From positions 11,062-20,942 of the forward strand of contig DHKB01000014.1 in assembly GCA_002407045.1 (NCBI GenBank): 9,881 nucleotides of DNA, written 5' to 3'. Below are positions 1 to 6,505 of the stretch, piece after piece. Under the pieces are notes generated by a model. That model searched no databases and was not told the DNA's origin. It saw only the letters and a list, made by a program, of their open reading frames with translations. A program made the translations under genes and the position numbers. This DNA is from Candidatus Bruticola papionis (GTDB taxonomy: Bacteria > Vulcanimicrobiota > Xenobia > Xenobiales > Xenobiaceae). Every line of letters starts with the position of its first letter. The stretch's first letter is position 1.

Positions 1-792
1 TTGCGAACGCTCGTTTTGGCACGCGACGATTATACCCGTGGGTATGTGAGTGATACGTATCGCCGATTCGGTTTTGTTTACGTGCTGACCACCGGCGCCA
101 GAAGAGCGGTAAGTATCAATGCGCAAATCTTTCTCGTTGATAGGCACTTCGTCTACGCTGTCTACTTCAGGTAGTACAGCTACAGTGACTGTAGAAGTGT
201 GGATACGACCAGAAGCTTCGGTAGCAGGCACGCGCTGCACGCGATGGACGCCGCTCTCAAACTTCATATGCTGATAAACGTCGTGTCCGGTAATTGAGAA
301 AGTAACTTCCTTCATGCCGCCCAAATCGGTATCTTGGCGAGCCAAAATTTCCGTCTTCCAGCCCATGCGGTCGGCATAATACAAGTACATGCGGAATAAT
401 TCTTGGGCGAACAAGGAAGATTCTTCACCACCAGCGGCGGGGCGAATTTCTACAATAACGTTGCGTCCGGCATAAGGATCGCGAGGCAAAAGCAAGCGAG
501 TAAGTTCGTCTTCCAGCTGAGCGCGACGCTGTTCGAGCTCTTCAATTTCAGCGCGGTAAAGATCGCGCATTTCCGGGTCGCTTTCACTAGTTAAAGCGTG
601 ATGACTTTCACTGATATGCTCGACGACATTGCCTAAATCACGAGAGCGCAAAGCCACTTCCTCAATAGACTTGCGCTCTTTGGAAAGCTTCTGATACTCG
701 GCAGGATTGCTCAATACTTCGGGATTGCACAAGCTGTGTTCGAGCTCTTCAAAGCGACGCTCCATTTCCTTGAGTTTGGATAAATCGAGCAT
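1..792 (-). CDS. prfA: Peptide chain release factor 1 (RF1), C-terminal part beyond the window
   Basis: RF1 recognises UAA and UAG stop codons in the ribosomal A site and triggers hydrolysis of peptidyl-tRNA. The 264 codons present start MLDLSKLKEM. The decisive motif is GAGGQHVNKTESA, with the catalytic GGQ at residues 234-236, followed by THIPTGIIVACQNERSQ at the window edge. RF1 is usually about 355-360 aa, so roughly the last quarter is missing. The N-terminal half is the charged helical domain; RPAAGGEESSLFAQEL and HRVQRVPATE are typical class I release factor segments. The stop-codon-reading loop should lie around residue 190, and the HRVQRVPATEASGRIHTS stretch there favours RF1 over RF2. 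The ATG at 792 has a good SD, GAGG at 801-804, 8 nt upstream. It lies downstream of rpmE on the same strand, a common bacterial arrangement, and prmC often follows prfA. Confidence 0.97.
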   Translation of the reverse strand, partial: MLDLSKLKEMERRFEELEHSLCNPEVLSNPAEYQKLSKERKSIEEVALRSRDLGNVVEHISESHHALTSESDPEMRDLYRAEIEELEQRRAQLEDELTRLLLPRDPYAGRNVIVEIRPAAGGEESSLFAQELFRMYLYYADRMGWKTEILARQDTDLGGMKEVTFSITGHDVYQHMKFESGVHRVQRVPATEASGRIHTSTVTVAVLPEVDSVDEVPINEKDLRIDTYRSSGAGGQHVNKTESAIRITHIPTGIIVACQNERSQ

Positions 793-1008
793 AATTCGTA
801 CCTCAAAAAAAAACTAAAAAACAACGAAACGCCCTTTGTAGAACATTCGCTGTATTTTTTTACGGACCAACCCACCCCAACTGACAACTTTTCAACAAGG
901 CGAAAGGTTGTATTTTTCCCCCATAATACGCAGAAAGCGTTCCCGAGGATACTTCTAACCCTAGAAACGCTACTCCGCAAAACCGGCTCTAGACCGGCCG
1001 TATAGCAA
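793..1008 (-). promoter_or_regulatory. rpmE-prfA spacer with weak prfA promoter candidate
   Basis: This 216-nt spacer holds no credible gene. On the minus strand a TATTAT box (923-928) could be a -10 for prfA, but no good -35 lies 16-18 nt upstream of it, so prfA may depend mainly on read-through from rpmE. Just after the rpmE stop is a small hairpin with 4-bp CCGG arms (983-986 and 994-997), followed on the minus strand by only four T. This is too weak to be called a terminator and could at most attenuate read-through. A stronger hairpin reading in the plus direction is listed separately. Confidence 0.3.
884..917 (+). terminator. Terminator-like hairpin facing plus strand between prfA and rpmE
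   Basis: Arms ACAACTTTTC (884-893) and GAAAGGTTGT (902-911) form a 10-bp stem with one G-U pair and an 8-nt loop. A run of five T follows at 913-917. Read on the plus strand this has the form of an intrinsic terminator, yet both flanking genes are on the minus strand. It may stop antisense transcription or be fortuitous. On the minus strand the G-U becomes an A-C mismatch and no T-run follows. Confidence 0.3.
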
Positions 1009-1212
1009 CTAATCTTTAATTTTATAACGCTGACGGAACTTCTCTACCTGTCCCTCGCGAGCGACAGCACGCTTCTTACCGGTGTAGAAAGGATGGCAAG
1101 CGCTGCAAATTTCAACGCGCATGTCTTCCAAGGTAGCCAGGGTCTCAAAAGTGTTGCCACAGGAACAACGAATGGTTGTTTTGTACAACTTCGGATGAGT
1201 GTTTGCTTTCAC
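1009..1212 (-). CDS. rpmE: 50S ribosomal protein L31 (bL31), zinc-binding type
   Basis: bL31 belongs to the large subunit and helps bridge to the small subunit. The 67-aa product starts MKANTHPKLYKTTIRCSCGN and has the four zinc-binding cysteines of the zinc-containing (C+) form at C16, C18, C36 and C39 (CxC and CxxC). The conserved block HPFYTGKK follows them. The length is usual for the family. The start is GTG (1210-1212), chosen because AAGAGG (1221-1226) sits 8 nt upstream and the family N-terminus MK..HP begins there. It has its own promoter and a structured leader, and probably reads on into prfA. C+ forms can be replaced by a zinc-free paralogue under zinc starvation; no such paralogue is in this window. 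Confidence 0.97.
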   Translation of the reverse strand: MKANTHPKLYKTTIRCSCGNTFETLATLEDMRVEICSACHPFYTGKKRAVAREGQVEKFRQRYKIKD

Positions 1213-1310
1213 GTTTTTACCCTCTTTGTACCCTTAACACCGCGCCTTTTTGTCGGTTTCAGGGTTGCTAGATTTCTAGGTCTTCAATTAACCCAGCATG
1301 AACGGCGCTA
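1213..1310 (-). promoter_or_regulatory. Structured 5' leader of rpmE, possible L31 autoregulatory leader
   Basis: The roughly 95-nt leader between the promoter and the rpmE SD can fold into nested stems. An outer stem pairs GCGCC (1309-1305) with GGCGC (1246-1242). An inner stem pairs GGGTT (minus strand, 1294-1290) with AACCC (1266-1262). A terminal stem pairs CTAG (1279-1276) with CTAG (1271-1268) around a 4-nt loop. Autoregulation of rpmE through its leader is known in E. coli, and several L31 leader motifs have been described by comparative genomics. That this leader does the same is inference from its position and fold. Confidence 0.45.
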
Positions 1311-1311
1311 A

Positions 1312-1320
1312 TTATATCAC
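1312..1320 (-). promoter_or_regulatory. Extended -10 promoter of rpmE
   Basis: On the minus strand the sequence TGATATAAT is a perfect TATAAT (1312-1317) preceded by the TGn of an extended -10 element. The -35 region is poor (TTCCAT at 17-nt spacing), as is common for extended -10 promoters. Transcription would begin near 1305, at the start of the GCGCC arm of the leader fold. Confidence 0.65.
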
Positions 1321-1329
1321 AGGAACGAT

Positions 1330-1351
1330 AAAAATGGAAGGCCCTCCCTTC
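1330..1351 (-). terminator. Intrinsic terminator after the DUF3352-like gene
   Basis: On the minus strand GAAGG (1351-1347) and CCTTC (1341-1337) form a 5-bp stem with a 5-nt loop, followed by CATTTTTA (T-run at 1334-1330). It lies about 110 nt past the stop at 1459. It overlaps the -35 region of the rpmE promoter, so the two units are packed closely. Another 7-bp inverted repeat, GGCAAGC (1382-1388) with GCTTGCC (1416-1422), lies in the same 3' region but has no T-run. Confidence 0.55.
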
Positions 1352-1458
1352 TATATTCCTGCAATTTACTAAGACCAGCCAGGCAAGCCCTTACTCGACA
1401 ACTTTTATCCAAAGAGCTTGCCCAACCAGTTGCAATTTTTAACGATCTAAAGCGATTG

Positions 1459-3396
1459 TTACTTAGTATTATCTTGCTTGGAATCTACCTTAACGGGAAT
1501 ACTATTCTTTTTAATTTCGGCCACGCCATTCAGAACGCACCCATCTTCTTGTAAAGATAAAGCAGAATAGCCATAACCCATAGTGCGTCCCATACTTTCT
1601 AAAGCTTGGCAGAAAAGCTCCAACATTTCCTTATCACCCAAAGCAGCAGAAGAAAGGCGACTTCTGATACCGGCAGCAGTATCGTTTCTATTAGCTTTAA
1701 TATCTTCGCAACTAAAAACTACGCCACAAAGTTTTCCCTCTTGGGCAGCTCGTTTAATTAAGGGTACATCAGCCCAAGTTTTTGCATATTTGCCGGAAAG
1801 CATATCATCAAAAACTGTCTGACTTTCCATATTGAAGGCTGCCACCAACTGATCGTCGGTAATAGTCAAGAAAGTATTGCGCCCGAAGGGAATTTTATAT
1901 ACTCGACAATTATTTATATCGTAAGAAGGACACATAGCGGCCAATAAAGGCACGCTAGGCAAACTCAACAGGAAGCCTTCAAAGTCTCCGCCGTTTTTCA
2001 GTCCCAAGGTAACTACCACCGGCATGCTAGCAGCTTTGTAAGGATTGCTAGTAGCTACATTGACAAATTGCTCTCCTTGAAGCCGACTCAAACCATCGAT
2101 AGAGACGGTAAGTTCTCCAGTAAGCATACTTAAAAGCTTATCCATACTGCTGCCGACGCGGCGCAGCATTTCATCAGGCACTTGGCGTTGCTTTCTACCT
2201 TCAGGGGTAAAGCCCATAACATCGTAAACAATTTTCCAAACGGTTTGGATATTGACAGAAATTAAACTGCTGTTGGCGCAAGGGTGGTATTTAAAAGACT
2301 TAAATTCAACATTATTGGCTTTATTAAGAAAACGTTTGCCATAATGGCCAATTTCTTTAGGATCACATATCAAACGAGCGGAAAATCCAATTTGCTTGCC
2401 AGCTTTGGTTCTTTCGATTTTACCTTTAAAGAATCCATATTGCATGGATTTAATAAATCTTATGAACCTTATATCTACTTGTTGGGATTTAATCAGTCTA
2501 ATAAATCCGTCATTTTCGTGAAGACGTTTGAAATTTACAAAGCCAACACTCAATGAATCGGTGTCGATCTTACCTATATATTTTTGAAAACCGGGCTCGG
2601 AAAGCAAAGAGTCTTTCTCTTGGCGAGAAGCTAAAATAGTAGTCAGATCTTGGCCAGAAGTACCAACAAAAAGAGTAGTTCCTTGAATAACCCAGGACAA
2701 GCCCCTTGTATTGTTACTAGGACAGTAGATTAGACCGTCCATACTGGGGATAGTAACATATTTCAAACCAGGGTTCCTTTTAATAGAGAGCTCCTGAAAT
2801 TTTTTCATAGTTTGCTCAATAGGAGCTTTCGGTTTGAATTTTTGCATATAAACATATAAGCCGGCATTTTCTTTATTAGGAAGACGGGCAATCATAGCTC
2901 CGGCGCCTTCAGCATGCAAAGCCAAATCTTTAACTAGATCGAAATTTATTTCTTCAGAAAAAAACCGACTGAGCTGACTTTTTAAAACGGTATTGCCAGC
3001 AACACCCTGTATCAAACCACTAAAAAGATCATTTAAATTATCTTCTTGGCGCAAATCTATAGCTATAAGAGCGATACTGTCACGCGGAGCCATGCGAGCA
3101 GCTTCGTAGACAATATTTTTTCGATAAACTCCAAAAAAAGTCGTCAGCAAGCAAGTTATAATCGCAATTACGACAATGGCACATATTACAGCTTTAGCTG
3201 AAAAATAAGACTTTAAACCACGTTTGGTTTCTTTGTCGTTTTGGGGTTCAACAGACCTAGAAGCGGGAACGTCATCATTATTTTCTTTGTCATTATCAAT
3301 ATTTAGAGAATCTGAAGCTGAATTTTGATTATTTAGAGGAGAATAATCAAAATCTTCATCTTGGCTAAAGCCAGAATTAGGTGATTCTTCGCTCAT
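1459..3396 (-). CDS. Membrane-anchored DUF3352-like protein of unknown function
   Basis: The product has 645 aa. Residues 1-60 are hydrophilic, disordered and rich in Ser, Asn, Asp and Glu. A basic patch KETKRGLK is followed by one transmembrane helix (about 68-90, rich in I, V, A and L). By the positive-inside rule the long C-terminal part (about 95-645) should be outside the membrane. That part opens with YEAARMAPRDSIALIAIDLR, resembling the start of DUF3352 proteins, whose function is not known. I recognised the family from this pattern only. The ATG at 3394-3396 has GGAG about 12 nt upstream, a rather long spacing, but no better start lies near. A weak -10 (TACAAT, 3431-3436) precedes it. 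The gene is divergent from the zinc-ribbon gene and has its own terminator. No enzyme motif was seen. Confidence 0.85.
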   Translation of the reverse strand: MSEESPNSGFSQDEDFDYSPLNNQNSASDSLNIDNDKENNDDVPASRSVEPQNDKETKRGLKSYFSAKAVICAIVVIAIITCLLTTFFGVYRKNIVYEAARMAPRDSIALIAIDLRQEDNLNDLFSGLIQGVAGNTVLKSQLSRFFSEEINFDLVKDLALHAEGAGAMIARLPNKENAGLYVYMQKFKPKAPIEQTMKKFQELSIKRNPGLKYVTIPSMDGLIYCPSNNTRGLSWVIQGTTLFVGTSGQDLTTILASRQEKDSLLSEPGFQKYIGKIDTDSLSVGFVNFKRLHENDGFIRLIKSQQVDIRFIRFIKSMQYGFFKGKIERTKAGKQIGFSARLICDPKEIGHYGKRFLNKANNVEFKSFKYHPCANSSLISVNIQTVWKIVYDVMGFTPEGRKQRQVPDEMLRRVGSSMDKLLSMLTGELTVSIDGLSRLQGEQFVNVATSNPYKAASMPVVVTLGLKNGGDFEGFLLSLPSVPLLAAMCPSYDINNCRVYKIPFGRNTFLTITDDQLVAAFNMESQTVFDDMLSGKYAKTWADVPLIKRAAQEGKLCGVVFSCEDIKANRNDTAAGIRSRLSSAALGDKEMLELFCQALESMGRTMGYGYSALSLQEDGCVLNGVAEIKKNSIPVKVDSKQDNTK

Positions 3397-3485
3397 AATA
3401 GATAGTGGCTCCGTTTCTTACATTTTTTCCATTGTAGACTCTTTTTTTTCGTTTTTATCATCAAGAAACCTAGCATTTTCCCCTT

Positions 3486-3514
3486 TTGACTTGTCGAGGC
3501 CAAACCGTCATATC
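3486..3514 (+). promoter_or_regulatory. Candidate promoter for the zinc-ribbon/DUF697 gene
   Basis: In the 224-nt divergent spacer, TTGACT (3486-3491) lies 17 nt before CATATC (3509-3514). The -35 box matches 5 of 6 positions and the -10 only 3 of 6. A leader of about 100 nt would result. The leader contains an AGCCT...AGGCT inverted repeat near 3543-3563 and the SD AGGA (3609-3612). Confidence 0.35.
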
Positions 3515-3620
3515 TTTAAAGCTTCTCCTGACTCTAGATATAGCCTAAAGTTTGTGAAGGCTTAGCCGTAATCAAGAGCGAAGGGCTCGGATATTTTAAT
3601 TTTTCAGCAGGATAAAAAGT

Positions 3621-4490
3621 ATGGCAAAGTTTTGTAATAAATGTGGCGCACAAGTTAGAGAAAATGCCCGTTTCTGCAATATTTGCGGTAATCAGCTGCG
3701 CGTAACGCCAGCGGCGCCTCCTCCAACAGCGCTCCCTCCAACTTTGCCTTCAACGCCTCCAGCGTCTGCCACATCTCCGGCGGCCTCCCCTGTTCCTCAA
3801 GCGCCGCAATTTTTCCAATCCTACGATTTCGAGCCTGGCGGCCCTTCCTTAGCTGGACAGTCAAGCCCTACACCTTATCCTTCGCCTTCTTCTGGCCCTT
3901 TGCGCGATTCTTCCCGGCCGTTGCCCCCATTGAGCGATTTCTTTGGCGCCGAAGATGACGAGGAAGCGAGCAACAAGCGCGAGTTAGCTGAAGATACTAT
4001 CATGAACTTCTCGCTTTGGGCCGCCGCTATAGTGTTGGTGCCTATTCCTTTTTGCGATTTAGTTTTGCTTATGCCTATTCAATCGGCTATGGTAATTGCT
4101 GTAGGCAAAGTTTACGGAGTAAACGAAACTCCCGAGCGCATTTTAGCTATTATCGCCGGTTCTTGCGGCGCCAGCGTCTTCGGCCAGCTGACCGCTGTCT
4201 TCTTGAGTAATTTAATTCCTATTATCGGATCGTTAGTCAGCGCTCCCTTTATTTTTGGTTGGACTTACGGCTTAGGGAAAGTGGCCATACGCTACTTTGA
4301 ATCTAAAGGCCAAGCTAGCGAAAGCGAGTTAAAGTCTATTTTTAAACAAGCTAGCAAAGAAGCCAACAGTAAATATGATCCTAGCAAAGTAGGTTCGGCC
4401 CAAGCTTCCTTGGATAATTTGCGCCAATATATGTCAGAAGAAGATTATATGAAAATTAGAGAGCGCTTCGGCCCTGAAGCCAATCGCTAG
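3621..4490 (+). CDS. Zinc-ribbon, Pro-rich linker, DUF697-like membrane protein
   Basis: The product has 289 aa. Residues 1-27 are a zinc ribbon with C5, C8, C19 and C22 (CNKCG and CNICG). Residues 28-105 are a low-complexity linker rich in Pro, Ser and Ala, followed by an acidic patch (EDDEE at 111-115). Residues about 124-250 are a hydrophobic domain with PIPFCDLVLLMPIQSAMVIA followed by VGKVYG, then a Gly-rich hydrophobic stretch ending in WTYGLGKVAIRYF. This resembles DUF697, a domain found fused to or beside GTPases; no GTPase motif is present here. Two or three membrane-embedded segments are likely. The C-terminus has an R/Q/E-rich helix (about 260-285). The SD AGGA is 8 nt upstream of the ATG. 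The function is unknown; a role as a membrane scaffold or GTPase partner would be inference. It converges on coaW across 38 nt with no clear terminator. Confidence 0.85.
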   Translation: MAKFCNKCGAQVRENARFCNICGNQLRVTPAAPPPTALPPTLPSTPPASATSPAASPVPQAPQFFQSYDFEPGGPSLAGQSSPTPYPSPSSGPLRDSSRPLPPLSDFFGAEDDEEASNKRELAEDTIMNFSLWAAAIVLVPIPFCDLVLLMPIQSAMVIAVGKVYGVNETPERILAIIAGSCGASVFGQLTAVFLSNLIPIIGSLVSAPFIFGWTYGLGKVAIRYFESKGQASESELKSIFKQASKEANSKYDPSKVGSAQASLDNLRQYMSEEDYMKIRERFGPEANR

Positions 4491-4528
4491 CCACCAAGCC
4501 ACACTGTATTTGTGAAGCGGCGCTGAAT

Positions 4529-5428
4529 CTAAAATTGGTTTAAGCTCCAGTTTGATAACCCCAATTGGTAAGCGCCCACAGCTCCACTAAATTCCCCGCG
4601 CTCTAAAATAACGGCTCGGTGATTGAGTAAAGCTCCAGCTCGCACTAAAACGGCCCGCAAGACTGGATTGTTACGTAAAGTAGATCCGGCATATACAATA
4701 GTGTGAGTGCGACACTGATTCATCATACCAGCGGCGATTAGAGCGATATTTTCACCTACCATACCCATAATGCCAGCCATAATATCGGCGTCGGAAGGGC
4801 GCTCAATTTCACAATCGCCAGCCAAGCGTCCAAAATTAGAAGCGGTAATATTATCAGCAATGCCTACTTGGCCGGGTGGATAGATATCTTTAAGCAATAA
4901 ATCTACTCCGGAGCGCTTACCTTTTTGAGCTAAAAGACAAACGTCTTCAAAGCTGCTGCCGGGAATAAGAGCGCGACCCAAGCCTAAAATGGTACCGCCT
5001 CCTAAAGCGGAGCCGCCTACACGACTAATGGAAACGCCATTAACAAAAAGGAGCGAAGTGCCGGTGCCTACCGATCCTAAAATGTAGGGCAATTCTACAC
5101 CGCTAGAACCAGGCAACAACTTGGAAGCGCCAGCGCCCCAAGCCACAAATTCGTTGACGCCAAAAACTTGCGGTATGTGCTCTTCTTTAGCTTCGCTACG
5201 CCGACAGCGAGCTCGGTGACGAAATTCGGAAGCGCCGCGGCCGGTTACGCCACAAAACTGTACGCCTAAATTGATTACATGGTCCAACACTTCCTCACAG
5301 CTATAATTTTTGAGGAAAGTGAGCACCAATTCTTCACCCGGACGAGCAATAGCTATTTTGGTGAGAGTTCCTCCTATATCGAGGCCACAACCGCAAAGAT
5401 GTTCTATATCGTCAGAATATTTGTACAT
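4529..5428 (-). CDS. coaW: Type II pantothenate kinase
   Basis: This enzyme phosphorylates pantothenate with ATP, the first and usually committed step of coenzyme A synthesis, in the cytoplasm. The 299-aa product shows the type II (acetate/sugar kinase fold) pattern: phosphate loop GLDIGGTLTKIAIA (from about 15), likely catalytic Glu at E93 in VNEF, GSVGTGTS (118-125), RVGGSALGGGTILGLG (136 on), ITASNFGRL, GMVGENIA, VYAGSTLRNNP and GEFSGAVGAYQLG. These blocks align with the S. aureus enzyme as I remember it. It is not type I (CoaA) or type III (CoaX). The first 14 residues extend beyond the usual start, and there is an insertion of about 12 residues around 70-82 rich in R, H and E. The ATG at 5426-5428 has no usable SD; a -10 box lies 6-11 nt upstream (separate entry). 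It follows clpP, from which it is insulated by a terminator-like structure. Confidence 0.93.
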   Translation of the reverse strand: MYKYSDDIEHLCGCGLDIGGTLTKIAIARPGEELVLTFLKNYSCEEVLDHVINLGVQFCGVTGRGASEFRHRARCRRSEAKEEHIPQVFGVNEFVAWGAGASKLLPGSSGVELPYILGSVGTGTSLLFVNGVSISRVGGSALGGGTILGLGRALIPGSSFEDVCLLAQKGKRSGVDLLLKDIYPPGQVGIADNITASNFGRLAGDCEIERPSDADIMAGIMGMVGENIALIAAGMMNQCRTHTIVYAGSTLRNNPVLRAVLVRAGALLNHRAVILERGEFSGAVGAYQLGLSNWSLNQF

Positions 5429-5433
5429 TTCTC

Positions 5434-5462
5434 TTTATAGTGCAATTAACCTAAGCGGCAAA
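5434..5462 (-). promoter_or_regulatory. Candidate coaW promoter giving a leaderless transcript
   Basis: On the minus strand TATAAA (5439-5434) matches the -10 consensus in 5 of 6 positions. At 17-nt spacing lies TTTGCC (5462-5457), a poor -35. A -10 here places the transcription start within one or two bases of the coaW ATG, which agrees with the lack of a proper SD (only GAG two bases before ATG). Confidence 0.4.
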
Positions 5463-5526
5463 AAAAAGCAGCTACTCATTTTAGCCTTTTCTTCAAGCAA
5501 ATGGAAAAAAACTAAACATAGCTGCT
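5460..5526 (-). terminator. Large intrinsic terminator between clpP and coaW
   Basis: On the minus strand AGCAGCTA (5526-5519) pairs perfectly with TAGCTGCT (5474-5467), which runs directly into eight T (5467-5460). Inside, TTTAG (5516-5512) pairs with CTAAA (5484-5480), extending the structure across the long loop. The direction matches clpP, whose stop lies 44 nt upstream. It should separate clpP and coaW transcription. Confidence 0.6.
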
Positions 5527-5569
5527 CTAGCGCCGCTAAACAAGCCCTCAATAAAAAAGCTCGATAACT

Positions 5570-6193
5570 CTAACGCTGGTCTTTAGTTAAAATAGCGTCG
5601 ATAATACCATAGTCGAGAGCTTCCTGACTAGACATATAGTGGTCGCGCTCAGTGTCTTCGCAAACTTTCTCATAAGGTTGGCCGGTATGGTTAGCCAAAA
5701 TGCGGTTGAGGTTTTCACGCGTTTTCAAAATTTGTCGGGCATGAATCTCAATATCGGTAGCCTGGCCGCCGATTTCTCCAATCCAGGGTTGGTGGATCAT
5801 AATGCGCGAGTAAGGCAAAGCAAAGCGTTTACCTTTGCAACCGCCAGCTAAAAGCACAGCCGCAGCGCTAGCGGCCATGCCCATGCAAATGCAAGAAACG
5901 TCCGGCTTAATAAGTTGCATACAATCATACATGCCTAAGCCGGCTGTAACCGATCCGCCGGGGCTGTTGATGTAAATATCGATATCTTTATCGGGATCTT
6001 CTTGCTCGAGATAGAGCAATTGAGCGATCACCAAATTGGCCAATTCGTCGTCAATAGCGTCGCCAACAAAAATAATGCGGTTTTTGAGCAAACGGGAATA
6101 TATATCGTAGGCCCGCTCGCCGCGAGCGGTTTGCTCAATAACCATAGGAATAAGCTGGGCTCTTTCGCCGCCGGGGTATCTGCCAAACATCAT
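5570..6193 (-). CDS. clpP: ATP-dependent Clp protease proteolytic subunit
   Basis: ClpP forms a tetradecameric serine-protease barrel that degrades unfolded and tagged proteins fed by ClpX, ClpA or ClpC ATPases. The 207-aa product has the full catalytic triad: S109 in GMAASAAAVLLAGG, H134 in SRIMIHQP and D184 in DTERDHYMS. The head starts IPMVIEQTARGERAYDIYSRLL, with DIYINSPGGSVTAGLGMYD as the oxyanion region. Two residues after the Ser the usual Met-Gly is Ala-Ala, and one residue is inserted after H134 (HQPWIGEIGGQATD) compared with E. coli; both look harmless. There is a short propeptide-like N-terminus (MMFGRYPGGERAQ). The first ATG is preferred: AAGGAG (6209-6204) is 10 nt upstream. No clpX or tig is adjacent, unlike many bacteria. 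Confidence 0.98.
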   Translation of the reverse strand: MMFGRYPGGERAQLIPMVIEQTARGERAYDIYSRLLKNRIIFVGDAIDDELANLVIAQLLYLEQEDPDKDIDIYINSPGGSVTAGLGMYDCMQLIKPDVSCICMGMAASAAAVLLAGGCKGKRFALPYSRIMIHQPWIGEIGGQATDIEIHARQILKTRENLNRILANHTGQPYEKVCEDTERDHYMSSQEALDYGIIDAILTKDQR

Positions 6194-6203
6194 ATAAACG
6201 GAA

Positions 6204-6219
6204 CTCCTTCAAGAAGGGG
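6204..6219 (-). promoter_or_regulatory. Hairpin covering the clpP Shine-Dalgarno
   Basis: In the clpP mRNA, CCUU (6217-6214) pairs with AAGG (6209-6206) around a CUUG tetraloop, a loop known for stability. AAGG is the front part of the SD AAGGAG. One further C-G pair (6219 with 6204) can close it beyond a mismatch. The stem is short, so masking would be partial and possibly temperature sensitive. Confidence 0.35.
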
Positions 6220-6505
6220 CATAACGGGATTCAGCCTTTCTTAGACCCCTCACCACAAATATCGCTTGCCAATTCTCGCCAGGTATAGAACTCCCTCCCC
6301 TAGCGCTGTATTAAAGTTCTGCCGCAAAAAATAACTGCCGCAGCTTTAAAATGGTAAGGACATAAAAAAGCTACGACAGCTACATAAGTAGTTAGCGATG
6401 CCGCCTATCGGCCCTTTGCCACCTCGATCTCATTTTTTAAGCGCAAGCAATTGCTTTTTCGACTCAAACTTGATAATCTGATGTGAGGCGACAAAGCAAA
6501 GGCCT
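6220..6505. other. Spacer between clpP and the 132-aa gene, no gene seen
   Basis: About 290 nt with no credible coding region on either strand. It holds the terminator-like structure at 6364-6396 for the upstream minus-strand gene. The clpP promoter must be here, but I found no convincing -35/-10 pair; TAATAC and TATACC boxes lack -35 partners at proper spacing. A GCCG/CGGC hairpin (around 6402-6414) has no T-run. I saw no CIRCE element and no pair of direct CtsR heptamers, the usual clpP heat-shock operators. Confidence 0.6.
6364..6396 (-). terminator. Terminator-like structure downstream of the 132-aa gene
   Basis: On the minus strand GCTA (6396-6393) pairs with TAGC (6373-6370), which is followed directly by six T (6369-6364). 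Inside is CTAC (6391-6388) with GTAG (6383-6380) and a 4-nt loop. A competing AGCT...AGCT hairpin uses the same T-run. It lies about 110 nt past the stop codon. Confidence 0.4.

Noticed and set aside
711..980. 89-codon minus-strand frame overlapping the start of prfA
   Set aside because: It overlaps the RF1 N-terminus in another frame, has no SD, and its composition is that of non-coding spacer.
4500..4514. Small CACA/TGTG hairpin between the convergent DUF697-like and coaW genes as a shared terminator
   Set aside because: The stem is only 4 bp and no T-run follows on either strand.
5310..5567. 85-codon plus-strand frame across the coaW start and the clpP-coaW spacer
   Set aside because: It runs antisense to the conserved coaW N-terminus and through the terminator structure; there is no support for translation.
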